A stretch of DNA of 64,000 bases from Rhizobium sp. BK316 (lineage in GTDB: Bacteria > Pseudomonadota > Alphaproteobacteria > Rhizobiales > Rhizobiaceae): contig NZ_JACHZR010000001.1 in assembly GCF_014193695.1 (NCBI RefSeq), positions 533,309 through 597,308 on the forward strand, given 5' to 3'. This document shows, in pieces, positions 8,391 to 17,960 of the stretch; the stretch's first letter is position 1, and each line of letters starts with the position of its first letter. The notes beneath the pieces were generated by a model. That model saw nothing but the letters and a program-made list of their open reading frames with translations. It had not been told where the DNA came from and did no database searches. Made by a program: the position numbers and the translations under genes.

Positions 8391-9248
8391 ATGAGAAATT
8401 CATCGGCAGACAGAAACCAAACTTCAGACCTTGATCCAAAGGGCTCCCTGGAGTGGACGAATGTTCTTGGTGTTCGAGTTTCGGCAGTCAATCTCAAAAG
8501 CGCGACCGGACTGATCGAAAAGGCGATTGAAGACGGCAGGAAAGAATATGTATGCGTTCGCGACGCGCACGGTATCGTGCGGTGTCAAAAAGATCCCGAA
8601 CTTCGGTCCATACATAACCGTGCATTCCTCGTGACCCCCGACGGCATGCCGTTGGTGTGGGCGCTGAAACATGCTGGCCATGTGGAAAGCGACAGGGTCT
8701 ACGGACCGGATCTAATGTTATCAGTTTTCGAGGCGGGCAGATCCAAAGGCTTGCGTCACTTCCTCTACGGCGCAACCGCCAAGACGCTGGAGCAGCTACA
8801 GGCTCGACTTATCGCAAAATTCCCGGAAGCCCGGATCGTCGGCTCCTATGCGCCGCCCTTTCGTGACCTCTCGCTGCAAGAGGAAACGGATATTGCTGAC
8901 CAGATCAATCTGTCAGGCGCGGATATCATCTGGGTCGGACTGAGCAGTCCCAAGCAGGAACACTGGATGGCGCGCATGCGCGACCGCCTGGACGCTTCGG
9001 TTCTCATCGGAGTCGGAGCTGCCTTCGACTTTCACGCCGGCCTTAAGCGGCAGGCTCCAAGGGTCATTCAAAGAAGCGGCTTCGAATGGGCGTTTCGTCT
9101 TTTATGCGAGCCGAAACGGCTGTGGCGGCGCTATGCGCTCGTCGTGCCGACCTTCATCTCACTGACGGCCTTTCAGAGACTGGGGCTTCGGAAATTTCCG
9201 ATCGAAGACGCGGTTTCTGGAGCGAGTGCGTCGGGACAAAGGCTGTAG
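8391..9248 (+). CDS. WecG/TagA/CpsF family glycosyltransferase (GT26)
   Basis: 285 aa; GT26 enzymes add the second sugar (ManNAc, ManNAcA or glucose derivatives) to a polyprenyl-diphosphate-linked primer. The hallmarks are visible: LVTPDGMPLVWALKHAG and VYGPDLM near residues 80-110, FLYGATAKTLEQL, and the family signature DIIWVGLSSPKQEHWMARMR followed by VGAAFDFHAG and QRSGFEWAFRL with a basic C-terminal tail for membrane association. It stands first in a rightward run with the WbaP-type initiating transferase 14 bases downstream, fitting a primer-then-second-sugar pair. The ribosome site before the ATG is weak. Confidence 0.92.
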   Translation: MRNSSADRNQTSDLDPKGSLEWTNVLGVRVSAVNLKSATGLIEKAIEDGRKEYVCVRDAHGIVRCQKDPELRSIHNRAFLVTPDGMPLVWALKHAGHVESDRVYGPDLMLSVFEAGRSKGLRHFLYGATAKTLEQLQARLIAKFPEARIVGSYAPPFRDLSLQEETDIADQINLSGADIIWVGLSSPKQEHWMARMRDRLDASVLIGVGAAFDFHAGLKRQAPRVIQRSGFEWAFRLLCEPKRLWRRYALVVPTFISLTAFQRLGLRKFPIEDAVSGASASGQRL

Positions 9249-9262
9249 AGGAGTAACCCACC

Positions 9263-10759
9263 ATGTCCTTACTTGCGCCGTCAGCAATGACATCGGGTCC
9301 GTCGAAGGTAGCCAACACAAATGACGCGTCCTCGCGAGCAGCGCCGGTAGGCTCTGTTCCCCCCATAACGGCCGCCAAGACCGTCGAACCGCTAAGGCAG
9401 GCGGGGCTGAATATGCCAGTTGCGCTACGGCGCCGGTTTCCTCGGCTTGCAACATCGTCGGTCTTGGTTGCCGGCGACATTGCCGCCTATCTGACCGCCT
9501 ATTTTGCTCTCCTTTCCTTCCTTCCCGATGGTTCGGCGGGCACGGTACTGGAGCGTGCTTTCGCCGTCGCGGCATTGGCAACCATCGTTCTCTATGCATC
9601 GGCCGGCCTCTACCCTGGCTATCGTCTTCACGACCACGAACATCTGCGGCGTCGCACGATCGGCGCCTTCAAGGTGGCCGTTCTTGCTGCGCTCGGAGCA
9701 ATCCTCCTGCCGGAAGGGGAACGACTGCTGCTCGCCGTCATCGGCTTCCTCGGCCTCGGGCTAATTGTCCAGCCTGTCATGCATTGGCTCGCTCGAGGCC
9801 TGTGCTGGAGACTTGGAATCTGGGGAGAGCGTGCGGTAATCATAGGGGGCCGCAATCTTACCCCGGCACTCATGGCGCATTTCAGAGACCACTGGCAGTA
9901 TGGCATAAGGCCGGAACCTTTTTCCTCGGATACGTCGGAAGTATCACCTGACGGCGCGCCATCCATTGCCCTGATTGCCGGTGACACCTCCTCGCTTGTT
10001 GCCGATCTGGCGGCGATGCGGCGAAAGTTCTCCGAAGTCATTCTTCTGTCGGATACGCCGAGCCTCAAGATAAACGGCTTGCGACCGGCGGATGTCGGCG
10101 GAGAGATCGGAGTTCGTCTCACCAGCGGTGGGAGTTCGGTCAATTCGGACCTGGTTCGCCGGATCCTCGATCTCGCGATCGCCATTCCTGCAACCATCGT
10201 TGTTGCACCCTTCATCGCGATTGCTGCCGCGGCGATCTACGCCATCGATCCAGGCCCTGTCTTCTTCCGTCATGCTAGGGAAGGTCTGTCCGGCAAACCG
10301 GTGCACGTCCTGAAATTGAGGACGATGTACCAAGATGCGGAACAGCGCCTCGAAGCATTGTTCCGGGAGAACCCGGCTATGCGGGCCGAGTGGTTGGCCC
10401 ACTTCAAGCTCAAAAACGATCCCCGCGTTCTGCCGGTTATCGGCCATCTCCTGCGCTCTTCGAGCTTCGACGAACTCCCCCAATTGGCGAACATCATCGC
10501 AGGCGAGATGGCGATCGTCGGACCGCGTCCCTTTCCGGAATACCACCTCCTGGCGATGGATGGCGAGTTTCGCGACAAGCGGCGCTCGGTGACGCCGGGG
10601 CTTACGGGCCTTTGGCAGATCTCCGAACGAAGCAACGCGGATATCGAGCTGCAGCAACAACTCGACGAGTTCTACATCGACAACCGGTCCCTGTGGTTCG
10701 ACTGCCAAATTCTTCTCAGCACAATCCCTGCAGTCTTCAAACGCAGGGGAGCTTACTGA
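9263..10759 (+). CDS. undecaprenyl-phosphate sugar phosphotransferase (WbaP/ExoY family)
   Basis: Initiates repeat-unit synthesis by moving a sugar-1-phosphate onto undecaprenyl phosphate. At 498 aa it is the long, WbaP-like type: an N-terminal region with several membrane segments (about residues 75-190), a soluble central domain, then the catalytic bacterial sugar transferase domain from about residue 295. The domain shows one hydrophobic hairpin ([17 protein letters not shown]), [37 protein letters not shown] and [17 protein letters not shown] ribosome site precedes the ATG. The likely first sugar (glucose or galactose type) cannot be read from sequence. Confidence 0.93.
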   Translation: MSLLAPSAMTSGPSKVANTNDASSRAAPVGSVPPITAAKTVEPLRQAGLNMPVALRRRFPRLATSSVLVAGDIAAYLTAYFALLSFLPDGSAGTVLERAFAVAALATIVLYASAGLYPGYRLHDHEHLRRRTIGAFKVAVLAALGAILLPEGERLLLAVIGFLGLGLIVQPVMHWLARGLCWRLGIWGERAVIIGGRNLTPALMAHFRDHWQYGIRPEPFSSDTSEVSPDGAPSIALIAGDTSSLVADLAAMRRKFSEVILLSDTPSLKINGLRPADVGGEIGVRLTSGGSSVNSDLVRRILDLAIAIPATIVVAPFIAIAAAAIYAIDPGPVFFRHAREGLSGKPVHVLKLRTMYQDAEQRLEALFRENPAMRAEWLAHFKLKNDPRVLPVIGHLLRSSSFDELPQLANIIAGEMAIVGPRPFPEYHLLAMDGEFRDKRRSVTPGLTGLWQISERSNADIELQQQLDEFYIDNRSLWFDCQILLSTIPAVFKRRGAY

Positions 10760-10803
10760 CCATCCTCGTTCTGCGAGGCAACCATCAACAACGGAGCACA
10801 CCA

Positions 10804-11847
10804 ATGCACGGACACAAGCGAATTATGGTAACCGGCGGTACCGGGTTTCTGGGATCGTTCCTGTGCGAAAGACTCTTGCGAGAAGGCAATGATGTTCTCG
10901 CCGTGGACAATTACTACACCGGCTCGCGTGACAACGTGCTGCATCTTCTCGACGATCCCCGCTTTGAAATCCTTCGCCACGACATTACCTTCCCGCTTTA
11001 TGTCGAGGTCGACGAGATCTACAACCTTGCGTGCCCCGCATCTCCTGTTCACTATCAGGTCGATCCGGTCCAGACGGTCAAGACCAATGTGCACGGCGCC
11101 ATCAACATGCTTGGCCTTGCCAAACGCACCAAGGCGAAGATCTTCCAGGCATCCACTAGCGAAGTCTACGGCGATCCGGCGGTTCATCCGCAGCCCGAGG
11201 AATATCGAGGCAGCGTCAATCCCATCGGCCCGCGGGCATGCTATGACGAAGGCAAGCGCTGCGCCGAGACGTTGTTCTTCGACTACCATCGTCAATATGG
11301 CGTGGAAATCAGGGTGGCGCGGATCTTCAATACCTACGGGCCGCGCATGCAGACCCATGACGGCCGCGTTGTCTCCAATTTCATCGTTCAGGCGCTTCGA
11401 AACGAGTCGATTACCATCTTCGGGAATGGTACGCAGACACGCTCGTTCTGCTATGTGGACGATCTGATCGAAGGCTTCATTCGCCTGATGGGGGCGCCGG
11501 CTGGCGTTACCGGCCCGATCAATCTCGGCAATCCCGGAGAATTCCAGGTCCGAGAACTGGCCGAAATGGTGATCGAAATGACGGGATCGAAATCAGGCAT
11601 CGTCTTCAAGCCGCTGCCGGTTGATGATCCGACACAACGCAAGCCGGACATCAGCCGCGCCAGCCAAGAATTGGGTTGGCAGCCGACGGTGAGCCTGCGT
11701 GAAGGGCTCGAGAGAACGATCGCTTATTTCGAGTGGAAGCTTTCGGGCAAAGCCCGAAACATGCCAGGCGCCAAGTTCCCGCAGGCGACCTACACGCATC
11801 TGCCTGTCCCGGCGGTCGGCCTCCCTGTTTCGGAAGCCACACGATAG
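10804..11847 (+). CDS. UDP-glucuronate decarboxylase-like NAD-dependent epimerase (UXS type)
   Basis: Extended short-chain dehydrogenase of 347 aa. [16 protein letters not shown] at the N-terminus is the NAD-binding Rossmann motif, and the catalytic Tyr-X3-Lys is in [11 protein letters not shown]. The sequence around [25 protein letters not shown] and [10 protein letters not shown] is that of UDP-glucuronate decarboxylases, which make UDP-xylose. The start at 10804 is chosen because it sits behind GGAG and immediately before the Rossmann motif; an open frame runs upstream through the previous gene but is not real. The product would supply xylose to the polysaccharide or the sugar donor for the next gene. 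Confidence 0.9.
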   Translation: MHGHKRIMVTGGTGFLGSFLCERLLREGNDVLAVDNYYTGSRDNVLHLLDDPRFEILRHDITFPLYVEVDEIYNLACPASPVHYQVDPVQTVKTNVHGAINMLGLAKRTKAKIFQASTSEVYGDPAVHPQPEEYRGSVNPIGPRACYDEGKRCAETLFFDYHRQYGVEIRVARIFNTYGPRMQTHDGRVVSNFIVQALRNESITIFGNGTQTRSFCYVDDLIEGFIRLMGAPAGVTGPINLGNPGEFQVRELAEMVIEMTGSKSGIVFKPLPVDDPTQRKPDISRASQELGWQPTVSLREGLERTIAYFEWKLSGKARNMPGAKFPQATYTHLPVPAVGLPVSEATR

Positions 11848-11851
11848 GGAC

Positions 11852-13681
11852 ATGGACAGCAACGGCAATCACCGCAAACCGAAGCTCGTTTTCTTTCAAT
11901 GGGACCATCAGCCCAATGCGAACGCAGCCGGTTACCTGCTGCTGCATATGCAGCAGCAGGTCAAATGCCTCAGCACACATTTTGATGTCGTCGTCGTAAA
12001 CCGTGACTGCGACTACGCAGAGATATGCGAAAGGTACGAACCGGATCTGACGCTGTTTGAGAGCGGCTACCGGTCACATGGCTCGCGACGGATAAGAATC
12101 GCCAACACGAATACCCACATCGGCGTTCCGAAGCTTGGTCTTCACAATGCCGATCCATGGTGCGACCGACGCAGCGGTTTCCTTTCCGATATGGAGCAAT
12201 GGGGCATCGAGACATATTTCTCGATTGCGACTCTGGCTCCGGAATATATGCCGGAGCTGAAAGATAACCTGTTCGTCTGGCCAAACTTCATCGATCCCGA
12301 AGTTTATCAAGACTATCACCAGCACAAGATCATACCGGTCACGCTCACAGGCCAGGTCAATGGCCTTTACCCTTGGCGGCAGAAGGTCTTTCCAATAATC
12401 CGTGATCGATATCCCTGCCTGGTTTCGCCACAGCATACCTATGAGAGCAAGCTTGCCTCCCAGTTGCTGTCAGGAGAGGCCTATGCGCGCGCGCTCAACG
12501 CGAGCCTCGTCGTACCCACATGCGGAACCATGGCCGGCGAGGTCGTGCGAAAGCATTTGGAGATTCCCGGGGCGAACACCTGTCTCGTGACGGAACGGAC
12601 GGCGGCGCTGCAGGCAGCTGGCTTTGCCGACATGGAGAATTGCGTCTTCACCGACCACAACGACATCGTTGAACGCTTGGAATACCTGTTTGCTCATCCC
12701 GCTGAAATACAGCGTATTTCGGCGGCCGGCTATAATTTGGTCCACTCTCGTCACACGTTGAATCACAGGCCGCAAATATATCAATGGTTTATGCTGAACA
12801 GCGGCCAGCGATCCGGAGAGAAAATCATTCAGTCCGGCCCTTTCAGCGACTTGATAAAGGTTCAGCGCATCTCCCAGCGAGCGAGTATCCACGTTGCCGG
12901 AGGGGCAAGCGACCGCGCTTTATTGAAGCAAGGCGATCTGCTTCTCGAACAGGGCAAGGTGGAAGAGGCCAAGGACTGCTACGCACGCTGCTTGGATTAT
13001 GTGTCCTATCTGCCTGAAGCCAAATTCCGTCTCGCCGTCTGCGCCTTGCATGAGGGTAGTGCCGATCGCGCCTACACGCTTCTGGTGAACTTGATCAAGG
13101 TAACGATGATCGACTACGGGGCGGCCGACCCGGATCCCGTCGAATGGGCATATTTCCTTCTCGCGCTGGTCTGCAAAGGCCAAATTGCGCAAGCGCGAAG
13201 GTTGCAGGACTTTTATCCATCCCTGTCCCATGACGAACTCCGGCGCGCGCGCCTCGTGCTCGCTCAAGGCGGTCGAGAAGACAATTGGCGTGTCCCCGAA
13301 CGGTCCGGCACAGGCCGAAAGAGCATTCACCAGCTTCCCCGACGAAGCGATCCCGAATGGCTTGCATGCTTCGCCGATATTCTCGATCGTTGTCAGCAGC
13401 CGGATCTTGCGAACGTTCTTCGTCGCGGTCCCCTCGAAGAGAGCGGAACCGGCGGACGCGCAGTATCTCGACATCTCAGACTTGATATTGGCTGGCGCCA
13501 GCGGTTGTACTCGAGCGTCGATGACCTGATGATCACACTGCGCTTGAATCACTTGAGGCCGAACGTGCCGCCAGTGCCGGAGTTCCGATATTTTTGGCAC
13601 CTTGCAAAGGGCCTGATCCCCCGTTCGCAGAGAAGCCCATTGCGCAGGATCCGAACGGCGCTTTCCAGGCATCCTTTGTGA
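11852..13681 (+). CDS. CgeB-like glycosyltransferase with C-terminal TPR-like region
   Basis: 609 aa, starting at an ATG 4 bases after the preceding stop. Residues 1-310 are a GT-B-type transferase: KLVFFQWDHQPNANAAGYLL at the start, and the group-1 donor-binding region SLVVPTCGTMAGEV and VFTDHNDIVERLEYLFAHP, ending YNLVHSRHTLNHR (the CgeB/Glyco_trans_1_2 style C-terminus). From about residue 350 helical repeats appear (LLKQGDLLLEQGKVEEAKDC, LPEAKFRLAVCALHEGSADR), consistent with TPR units. It probably adds a late sugar of the repeat unit. It is the last gene before a convergent regulator. Confidence 0.82.
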   Translation: MDSNGNHRKPKLVFFQWDHQPNANAAGYLLLHMQQQVKCLSTHFDVVVVNRDCDYAEICERYEPDLTLFESGYRSHGSRRIRIANTNTHIGVPKLGLHNADPWCDRRSGFLSDMEQWGIETYFSIATLAPEYMPELKDNLFVWPNFIDPEVYQDYHQHKIIPVTLTGQVNGLYPWRQKVFPIIRDRYPCLVSPQHTYESKLASQLLSGEAYARALNASLVVPTCGTMAGEVVRKHLEIPGANTCLVTERTAALQAAGFADMENCVFTDHNDIVERLEYLFAHPAEIQRISAAGYNLVHSRHTLNHRPQIYQWFMLNSGQRSGEKIIQSGPFSDLIKVQRISQRASIHVAGGASDRALLKQGDLLLEQGKVEEAKDCYARCLDYVSYLPEAKFRLAVCALHEGSADRAYTLLVNLIKVTMIDYGAADPDPVEWAYFLLALVCKGQIAQARRLQDFYPSLSHDELRRARLVLAQGGREDNWRVPERSGTGRKSIHQLPRRSDPEWLACFADILDRCQQPDLANVLRRGPLEESGTGGRAVSRHLRLDIGWRQRLYSSVDDLMITLRLNHLRPNVPPVPEFRYFWHLAKGLIPRSQRSPLRRIRTALSRHPL

Positions 13682-13888
13682 TCGCCGACAAATGGCGGTG
13701 TCCATTGCTGAATGATCGAGAAAGACGAGTTCAACAGTCGCCAACCCCTGCAACTGCAACCAGGGCCAGTCCAAGCCGAACGAAGGGGGTTGGACGATCT
13801 CAAGGAAAATCAGTGATGGGCAATTGTGTGCGGGCAGAGCCGGAGATGCACAAGGCGATCTCGGCTCGGGTGCCCTGGCGCCAAATGG

Positions 13889-13922
13889 CCTCGGTGGCGC
13901 ATTTGCTTCGCGACCACCGAGG
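13889..13922. terminator. hairpin between convergent genes (candidate terminator)
   Basis: Perfect 9-base inverted repeat CCTCGGTGG / CCACCGAGG separated by a 16-base loop, in the 261-base spacer between the CgeB-like transferase and the convergent LuxR-type gene. There is no T-run, so it may be a weak or Rho-assisted terminator. A second, wider inverted repeat CCAACCCC/GGGGTTGG lies at 13741-13748 and 13786-13793. Confidence 0.4.
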
Positions 13923-13942
13923 ATGTTTAGGTCAGGACCGCA

Positions 13943-14764
13943 CTAGTGATGTGACGGAGGAGTCGATCGCCCGGCAGAATCTATCCTGTCTCTGCCTGTT
14001 TCGCGGGCAGTAATACTGTCGAAGAGATCGTTTATCTTGAACACGACCTCTGTTCTGTTCGTTGCTTTGACTTTTTTCATGATGTTACGAACATGCACCT
14101 TGACGGTGCTTTCTCGCAGATTGAGCTCATAGGCGATGATCTTGTTCGCCTTTCCGCGCCGGAGCGCCTCTACGACTTCGGCCTGACGATCCGTGAATAT
14201 GCCCGCCAACGGGCGCGCCGTCGAGTTGCTGGATTCCAGCAAGTGACGCATGGCGAACAGGGTGCTTGCGGGAACAAAAACGCCTCCCGCAACCGACAGT
14301 GCGATCAGTTCCATGCAGACGCTGACGCTGACCGAGGCAGGTATGTAGCCCTTGGCTCCATATTCGAGCGCCTTCACGATTTGGGTGAAATCGTCGCTAT
14401 CAGCCAGCACGATGACAGGTATCGTCCCGAACTCCGACGAGAGGCTCCTGATTTGCTCCGAAACGGCGGGCTCGTCGATTTTCTTGCCGCCAATGTTCAA
14501 GAGGATTGCCGAAAGCGGCGGATACTCGTCGCGTTTTTGCTTCCACTCTTCAACCGTTCCAAATGCCAGGATAAGTAAATCCGTCTTGTGGGCGGCCATG
14601 CACTGCGCAAGGCATTGCCGATCAAGTTCACGGTTATCGAGAATCACGAGAGAGTGCTTTGGCCTCGACGGCAAGATCGATGCCGTTGAACTATTCTCTA
14701 TCTTAAGTGGCAGAGTTACATTTTCCTGCCTTAGGTCTAAATTTGGTATAAGCGCTGAATTCAC
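13943..14764 (-). CDS. LuxR/NarL-family regulator with degenerate receiver domain
   Basis: 273 aa. Residues about 35-160 have the layout of a response-regulator receiver (HSLVILDNRELDRQCL, YPPLSAILLN, TIPVIVLADSDDFTQIV, YGAKGYIPAS). The position of the phosphorylated Asp is Asn90 (LLN), and the usual Lys after GY(I/L) is replaced by Pro-Ala. The C-terminal domain is a clear GerE helix-turn-helix: TDRQAEVVEALRRGKANKII and LRESTVKVHVRNIMKK. It starts at a GTG behind GGGGAGG. Placed between two polysaccharide operons, it is probably a phosphorylation-independent regulator of this locus; the target is unknown. Confidence 0.88.
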   Translation of the reverse strand: MNSALIPNLDLRQENVTLPLKIENSSTASILPSRPKHSLVILDNRELDRQCLAQCMAAHKTDLLILAFGTVEEWKQKRDEYPPLSAILLNIGGKKIDEPAVSEQIRSLSSEFGTIPVIVLADSDDFTQIVKALEYGAKGYIPASVSVSVCMELIALSVAGGVFVPASTLFAMRHLLESSNSTARPLAGIFTDRQAEVVEALRRGKANKIIAYELNLRESTVKVHVRNIMKKVKATNRTEVVFKINDLFDSITARETGRDRIDSAGRSTPPSHH

Positions 14765-15319
14765 TGCTTCATCCTCCCCAGCCGAGTTTCCCTACGCCCC
14801 AACAAAACCGAACACTCAAGCCCTTCAGATATGAGGGTTTGGAAGCACTAAAGTAGGAATTAAATACCACAGTTTCCGCGATCTCAAACTAGCTAATATA
14901 GGCTAAAGGCGCACATTAGTTCCATCGTAAGGTGTAAATACGACTTAATTCTTGGTATAAAGTCATGCGATGTTAAGCCGCTCGGGGAGTGGTCGATTAC
15001 GTTGCTCCTCGGTTACGGATCGAGTCGCTAAACGCATGAAAACAATGTCTGCGCCTGACGTGTGATTGAGCCGAATCCGGACTTGTTCCACCACCAATGT
15101 TGATCGTTGGCTATGAACTTCGGCGTAAGTCGTCATAAGTATATACGCCTTTAGGTGAATAAGCTTAGACGTTTTGTTCCTTTACTCGGATGACGAAAAC
15201 AATTCTCTTTAAATGGAGAGCAATATTTGTTCTCTCGAAATGAAACCTTGGGCACAATCACCTGATTGTCGGTTTCATTTAGAAATAAGGGTTTGTTCAA
15301 GAGTAGAGGTGCATGCGTA
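14765..15319. other. AT-rich divergent regulatory region
   Basis: 555 bases between the LuxR-type gene and the amino-sugar operon, clearly AT-richer than its surroundings and without a supported ORF. It must contain both promoters. It holds GGCGTA/TACGCC arms near 15122-15150, a GAGAG/CTCTC hairpin at 15216-15236, and a larger nested hairpin at 15238-15280 directly upstream of the operon start. TTGGTATAA at about 14950 resembles a promoter -10 context. No operator could be assigned. Confidence 0.5.
15238..15280 (+). promoter_or_regulatory. nested hairpin in the leader of the amino-sugar operon
   Basis: Outer arms AAATGAAACC (15238-15247) and GGTTTCATTT (15271-15280) pair over 10 bases. Inside, ACAATCA (15254-15260) and TGATTGT (15263-15269) pair over 7 bases with a CC loop. 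Together with the GAGAG/CTCTC hairpin just before it (15216-15236), this places two consecutive structures about 40 bases upstream of the acetyltransferase ATG. It could be an attenuator, an RNA stability element or a protein-binding palindrome; no known riboswitch class was recognised. Confidence 0.4.
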
Positions 15320-15826
15320 ATGATTGCATCGAACGTCAAGCTGGATGATAGCAGCGTCATCCATCATCGAGAACTCGTAAATCTTTACGGCTGCACGATC
15401 GGTGCCGGAACGCGCATCGGCACTTTCGTTGAAATCCAGAAAAACGTCCTCGTCGGAAAAGACTGCAAGATCTCCAGCCATTCCTTCATCTGCGAAGGCG
15501 TGACGCTGGAAGACGGCGTTTTTATCGGCCACGGGGTCATGTTCACCAATGACACGTACCCGCGCGCTGTCAATGCGGATGGCGGTCTGCAGACCGAAGC
15601 AGACTGGGTTGTCATCCCCACGTTGGTCAAGCGCCACGCGTCGATCGGCAGCAATGCGACCATTCTGCCCGGCGTGACCATCGGAGAAGCCGCGCAGGTC
15701 GGAGCCGGGGCAGTTGTAACAAAGGATGTGCCTGCGGGCGCCATTGTCGCGGGCGTTCCGGCCAGGATTACCGGTCACGTTCACGACCGAGCAGTTGACA
15801 TGCAAGCATTGGGAGGAATGCGATGA
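15320..15826 (+). CDS. hexapeptide-repeat N-acetyltransferase (WlbB/WbpD-like)
   Basis: 168 aa left-handed beta-helix acyltransferase. Hexapeptide repeats run through most of the protein (VNLYGCTIGAGTRIGTFVEI, NVLVGKDCKISSHSFICEGV), with the loop HGVMFTNDTYPRA and the C-terminal SIGSNATILPGVTIGEAAQV. This matches WlbB/WbpD enzymes, which acetylate the 3-amino group of UDP-2-acetamido-3-amino-glucuronate. The ATG at 15320 follows AGAGGT; an upstream in-frame ATG at 15266 lies inside the leader hairpin and is rejected. Its stop overlaps the dehydrogenase gene, its expected pathway partner. Confidence 0.88.
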   Translation: MIASNVKLDDSSVIHHRELVNLYGCTIGAGTRIGTFVEIQKNVLVGKDCKISSHSFICEGVTLEDGVFIGHGVMFTNDTYPRAVNADGGLQTEADWVVIPTLVKRHASIGSNATILPGVTIGEAAQVGAGAVVTKDVPAGAIVAGVPARITGHVHDRAVDMQALGGMR

Positions 15827-16860
15827 TCGGTATTGCCGTTGTTGGATATGGGTATTGGGGTCCGAACCTGGTTCGTAACATCTCGGAAGCGGCCGGTGCG
15901 CACCTCGTTTCAGTTTGTGATCTGAATGTCGAACGGTTGGCGGCAGTTAAAAGCCGCTACCCCGCAATAACGATCACCGATAATTTTGAGGAAGTCCTAC
16001 GCGATCCGAGAGTGGACGCAATCGCTATCGCAACGCCGGTCTCGACCCATTTCAAGCTCGCAATGCAGGCTATGATGGCCGGAAAGCATGTCTTCGTCGA
16101 AAAGCCGATGGCATCGACGACGGACGAAGCCTCGCGGATGGTCGAGGAGGCCGCGCGCCGACGGCTCGTGCTGGCCGTGGATCATACCTTCGTGCACACC
16201 GGTGCGGTCCGCAAGATGCGCGAACTGGTCGAAAGCGGCCTAGGCGACATGTATTACTATGACTCGGTTCGGGTCAATCTGGGGCTCTTCCAACATGATG
16301 TGAGCGTCATCTGGGACCTCGCGGTGCATGATCTCTCCATCCTGGACCATGTTGTGCAGGAAAGGCCGGTGGCCGTTTCAGCGACGGGCATGAGCCATGT
16401 GCTCGGCGAGCCGGAAAACATCGCCTATCTGACGCTCTTCTTCGAAAGCAAGCTTATCGCCCACATCCACGTCAATTGGCTGGCGCCGGTCAAGGTGCGC
16501 CGCACACTGATCGGCGGCAGCAACAAGATGGTCGTCTACGACGATCTGGAGCCTAGCGAAAAGATCAAGGTTTACGACAAGGGCATCACGCTGAACCCAA
16601 ATTCTCAGGCCTACGGCGAGAAGGTGCATCAGATGATGGTCGGCTACCGCAGCGGCGACATGTGGGCGCCCAAGCTCGATATGACCGAAGCATTGAAACG
16701 TGAACTCGATCAGTTCGTCGAGTGCATCGAGCAGAATTCGCGGCCCATTACGGACGGCCAGGCCGGGCTGCGTGTCGTTCGCACTCTTGAAGCAGCAAGC
16801 CGGTCGCTCGCTCAGCGCGGTCGTATTATCGAGCTCGAAGAGGCGAGGCGCATTGCATGA
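15823..16860 (+). CDS. Gfo/Idh/MocA oxidoreductase (WlbA/WbpB-like)
   Basis: 345 aa NAD-dependent sugar oxidoreductase. The N-terminal Rossmann motif is GIAVVGYGYWGPNLVRNI, and the EKP motif of the family is at KHVFVEKPMAS (about residue 92). HDLSILDHVV supplies the catalytic His region. In the WlbA/WbpB pathway the enzyme oxidises C3 of UDP-GlcNAcA before transamination. It sits between the matching acetyltransferase and aminotransferase, with ATGA overlaps on both sides, which strongly supports this role. The preceding step, a UDP-GlcNAc 6-dehydrogenase, is not in the window. Confidence 0.9.
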   Translation: MIGIAVVGYGYWGPNLVRNISEAAGAHLVSVCDLNVERLAAVKSRYPAITITDNFEEVLRDPRVDAIAIATPVSTHFKLAMQAMMAGKHVFVEKPMASTTDEASRMVEEAARRRLVLAVDHTFVHTGAVRKMRELVESGLGDMYYYDSVRVNLGLFQHDVSVIWDLAVHDLSILDHVVQERPVAVSATGMSHVLGEPENIAYLTLFFESKLIAHIHVNWLAPVKVRRTLIGGSNKMVVYDDLEPSEKIKVYDKGITLNPNSQAYGEKVHQMMVGYRSGDMWAPKLDMTEALKRELDQFVECIEQNSRPITDGQAGLRVVRTLEAASRSLAQRGRIIELEEARRIA

Positions 16861-17960
16861 TCCCGTTCCTGGATATCAAGGCACAATATCAATCCATCAA
16901 GGGCGAGATCGACGCCGCCGTGCTCGGCGTTCTTGCCTCGGGGCAATACGTACTGGGCGAAGAGGTTCTGCGCTTCGAGCAGGAATTCGCAGACTATTGC
17001 AACGTCAAGCATGCAATAGCCGTCAACACCGGAACGAGCGCCCTGCATCTGGCTCTCCTTGCCGCAGGCATAGGTCCCGGCGATGAGGTCATCACCGTGC
17101 CATTCACTTTCGTCGCGACTGTGTCGGCGATCTGCTACACAGGTGCACGACCGGTGTTCGTCGATGTCGAGCCCGTGACGCTTACAATGGATCCGGCTGA
17201 GATCGAGGCGAAGATAACCCCCCGGACCAAGGCCATCACTCCCGTCCACATCTACGGTCAGATGGCCGATATGGACGCGATCAAGGCGATTGCTGATCAT
17301 CACCGCATTCCCGTCATCGAAGATGCCTGCCAGGCCCATGGGGCTCAATACAAGGGCCAGCGTGCCGGCAGCATCGGTGTGTCCGGATGCTTCAGTTTTT
17401 ATCCAGGCAAGAATCTCGGCGCCTGCGGTGAGGGAGGCTTGGTCGTCACCAACAACGACGAACAGGCCAAGACGATGCGTATGCTGCGCGACTGGGGGCA
17501 GGAACAGCGTTATCATCATCTGCTGAAGGGTTTCAACTATCGCATGGACGCCATTCAAGGTGCGATCCTGCGCGTGAAGCTCCGGCATTTGGAAGCCTGG
17601 ACAGAGGCGCGCCGCACTCATGCGCGCCGCTACTCGTCGCTACTCGCTGGATCGCCGCATTTGAAGATACCCGTCGAAACAGCCGACCGGCGTCACGTCT
17701 ATCACGTCTATGCCATCAGGAGCCGCGATCGCGATGGGCTTCAGCGTGTGCTGAGTGCAGATGGCGTTCCGTCCGGATTGCATTACCCCATTCCCGTTCA
17801 TCTGCAGAAGGCTCATGCCGACCTTGGCTACCAAGCCGGTGATTTTCCGGTCTCGGAAGCGGCCGCCCGGGAGGTCCTCTCGCTGCCGATTTATCCTGAG
17901 ATGCCTTCGCAGCATATCGACCAGGTGGCCGCCGCACTGGAGTACGCCTATGTCAGCTAG
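16857..17960 (+). CDS. DegT/DnrJ/EryC1 aminotransferase (WlbC/WbpE-like)
   Basis: 367 aa PLP-dependent sugar aminotransferase. It opens with IPFLDIKAQYQSIKGEID, has NTGTSALHLALLAAG for the phosphate of PLP, and carries the lysine region CFSFYPGKNLGACGEGG, where Lys of PGK is the expected Schiff-base residue. FNYRMDAIQGAILRVKLRHL is the family substrate region. It would transfer an amino group to C3 of the keto-uronate made by the preceding gene. Start overlaps the previous stop (ATGA at 16857-16860), and its end overlaps the next gene by 11 bases. Confidence 0.92.
   Translation: MIPFLDIKAQYQSIKGEIDAAVLGVLASGQYVLGEEVLRFEQEFADYCNVKHAIAVNTGTSALHLALLAAGIGPGDEVITVPFTFVATVSAICYTGARPVFVDVEPVTLTMDPAEIEAKITPRTKAITPVHIYGQMADMDAIKAIADHHRIPVIEDACQAHGAQYKGQRAGSIGVSGCFSFYPGKNLGACGEGGLVVTNNDEQAKTMRMLRDWGQEQRYHHLLKGFNYRMDAIQGAILRVKLRHLEAWTEARRTHARRYSSLLAGSPHLKIPVETADRRHVYHVYAIRSRDRDGLQRVLSADGVPSGLHYPIPVHLQKAHADLGYQAGDFPVSEAAAREVLSLPIYPEMPSQHIDQVAAALEYAYVS

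Noticed and set aside
13594..14013. Plus-strand frame of 139 codons between convergent genes
   Set aside because: It starts inside the CgeB-like gene and ends inside the LuxR-type gene; both have strong domain support, so this is a shadow.
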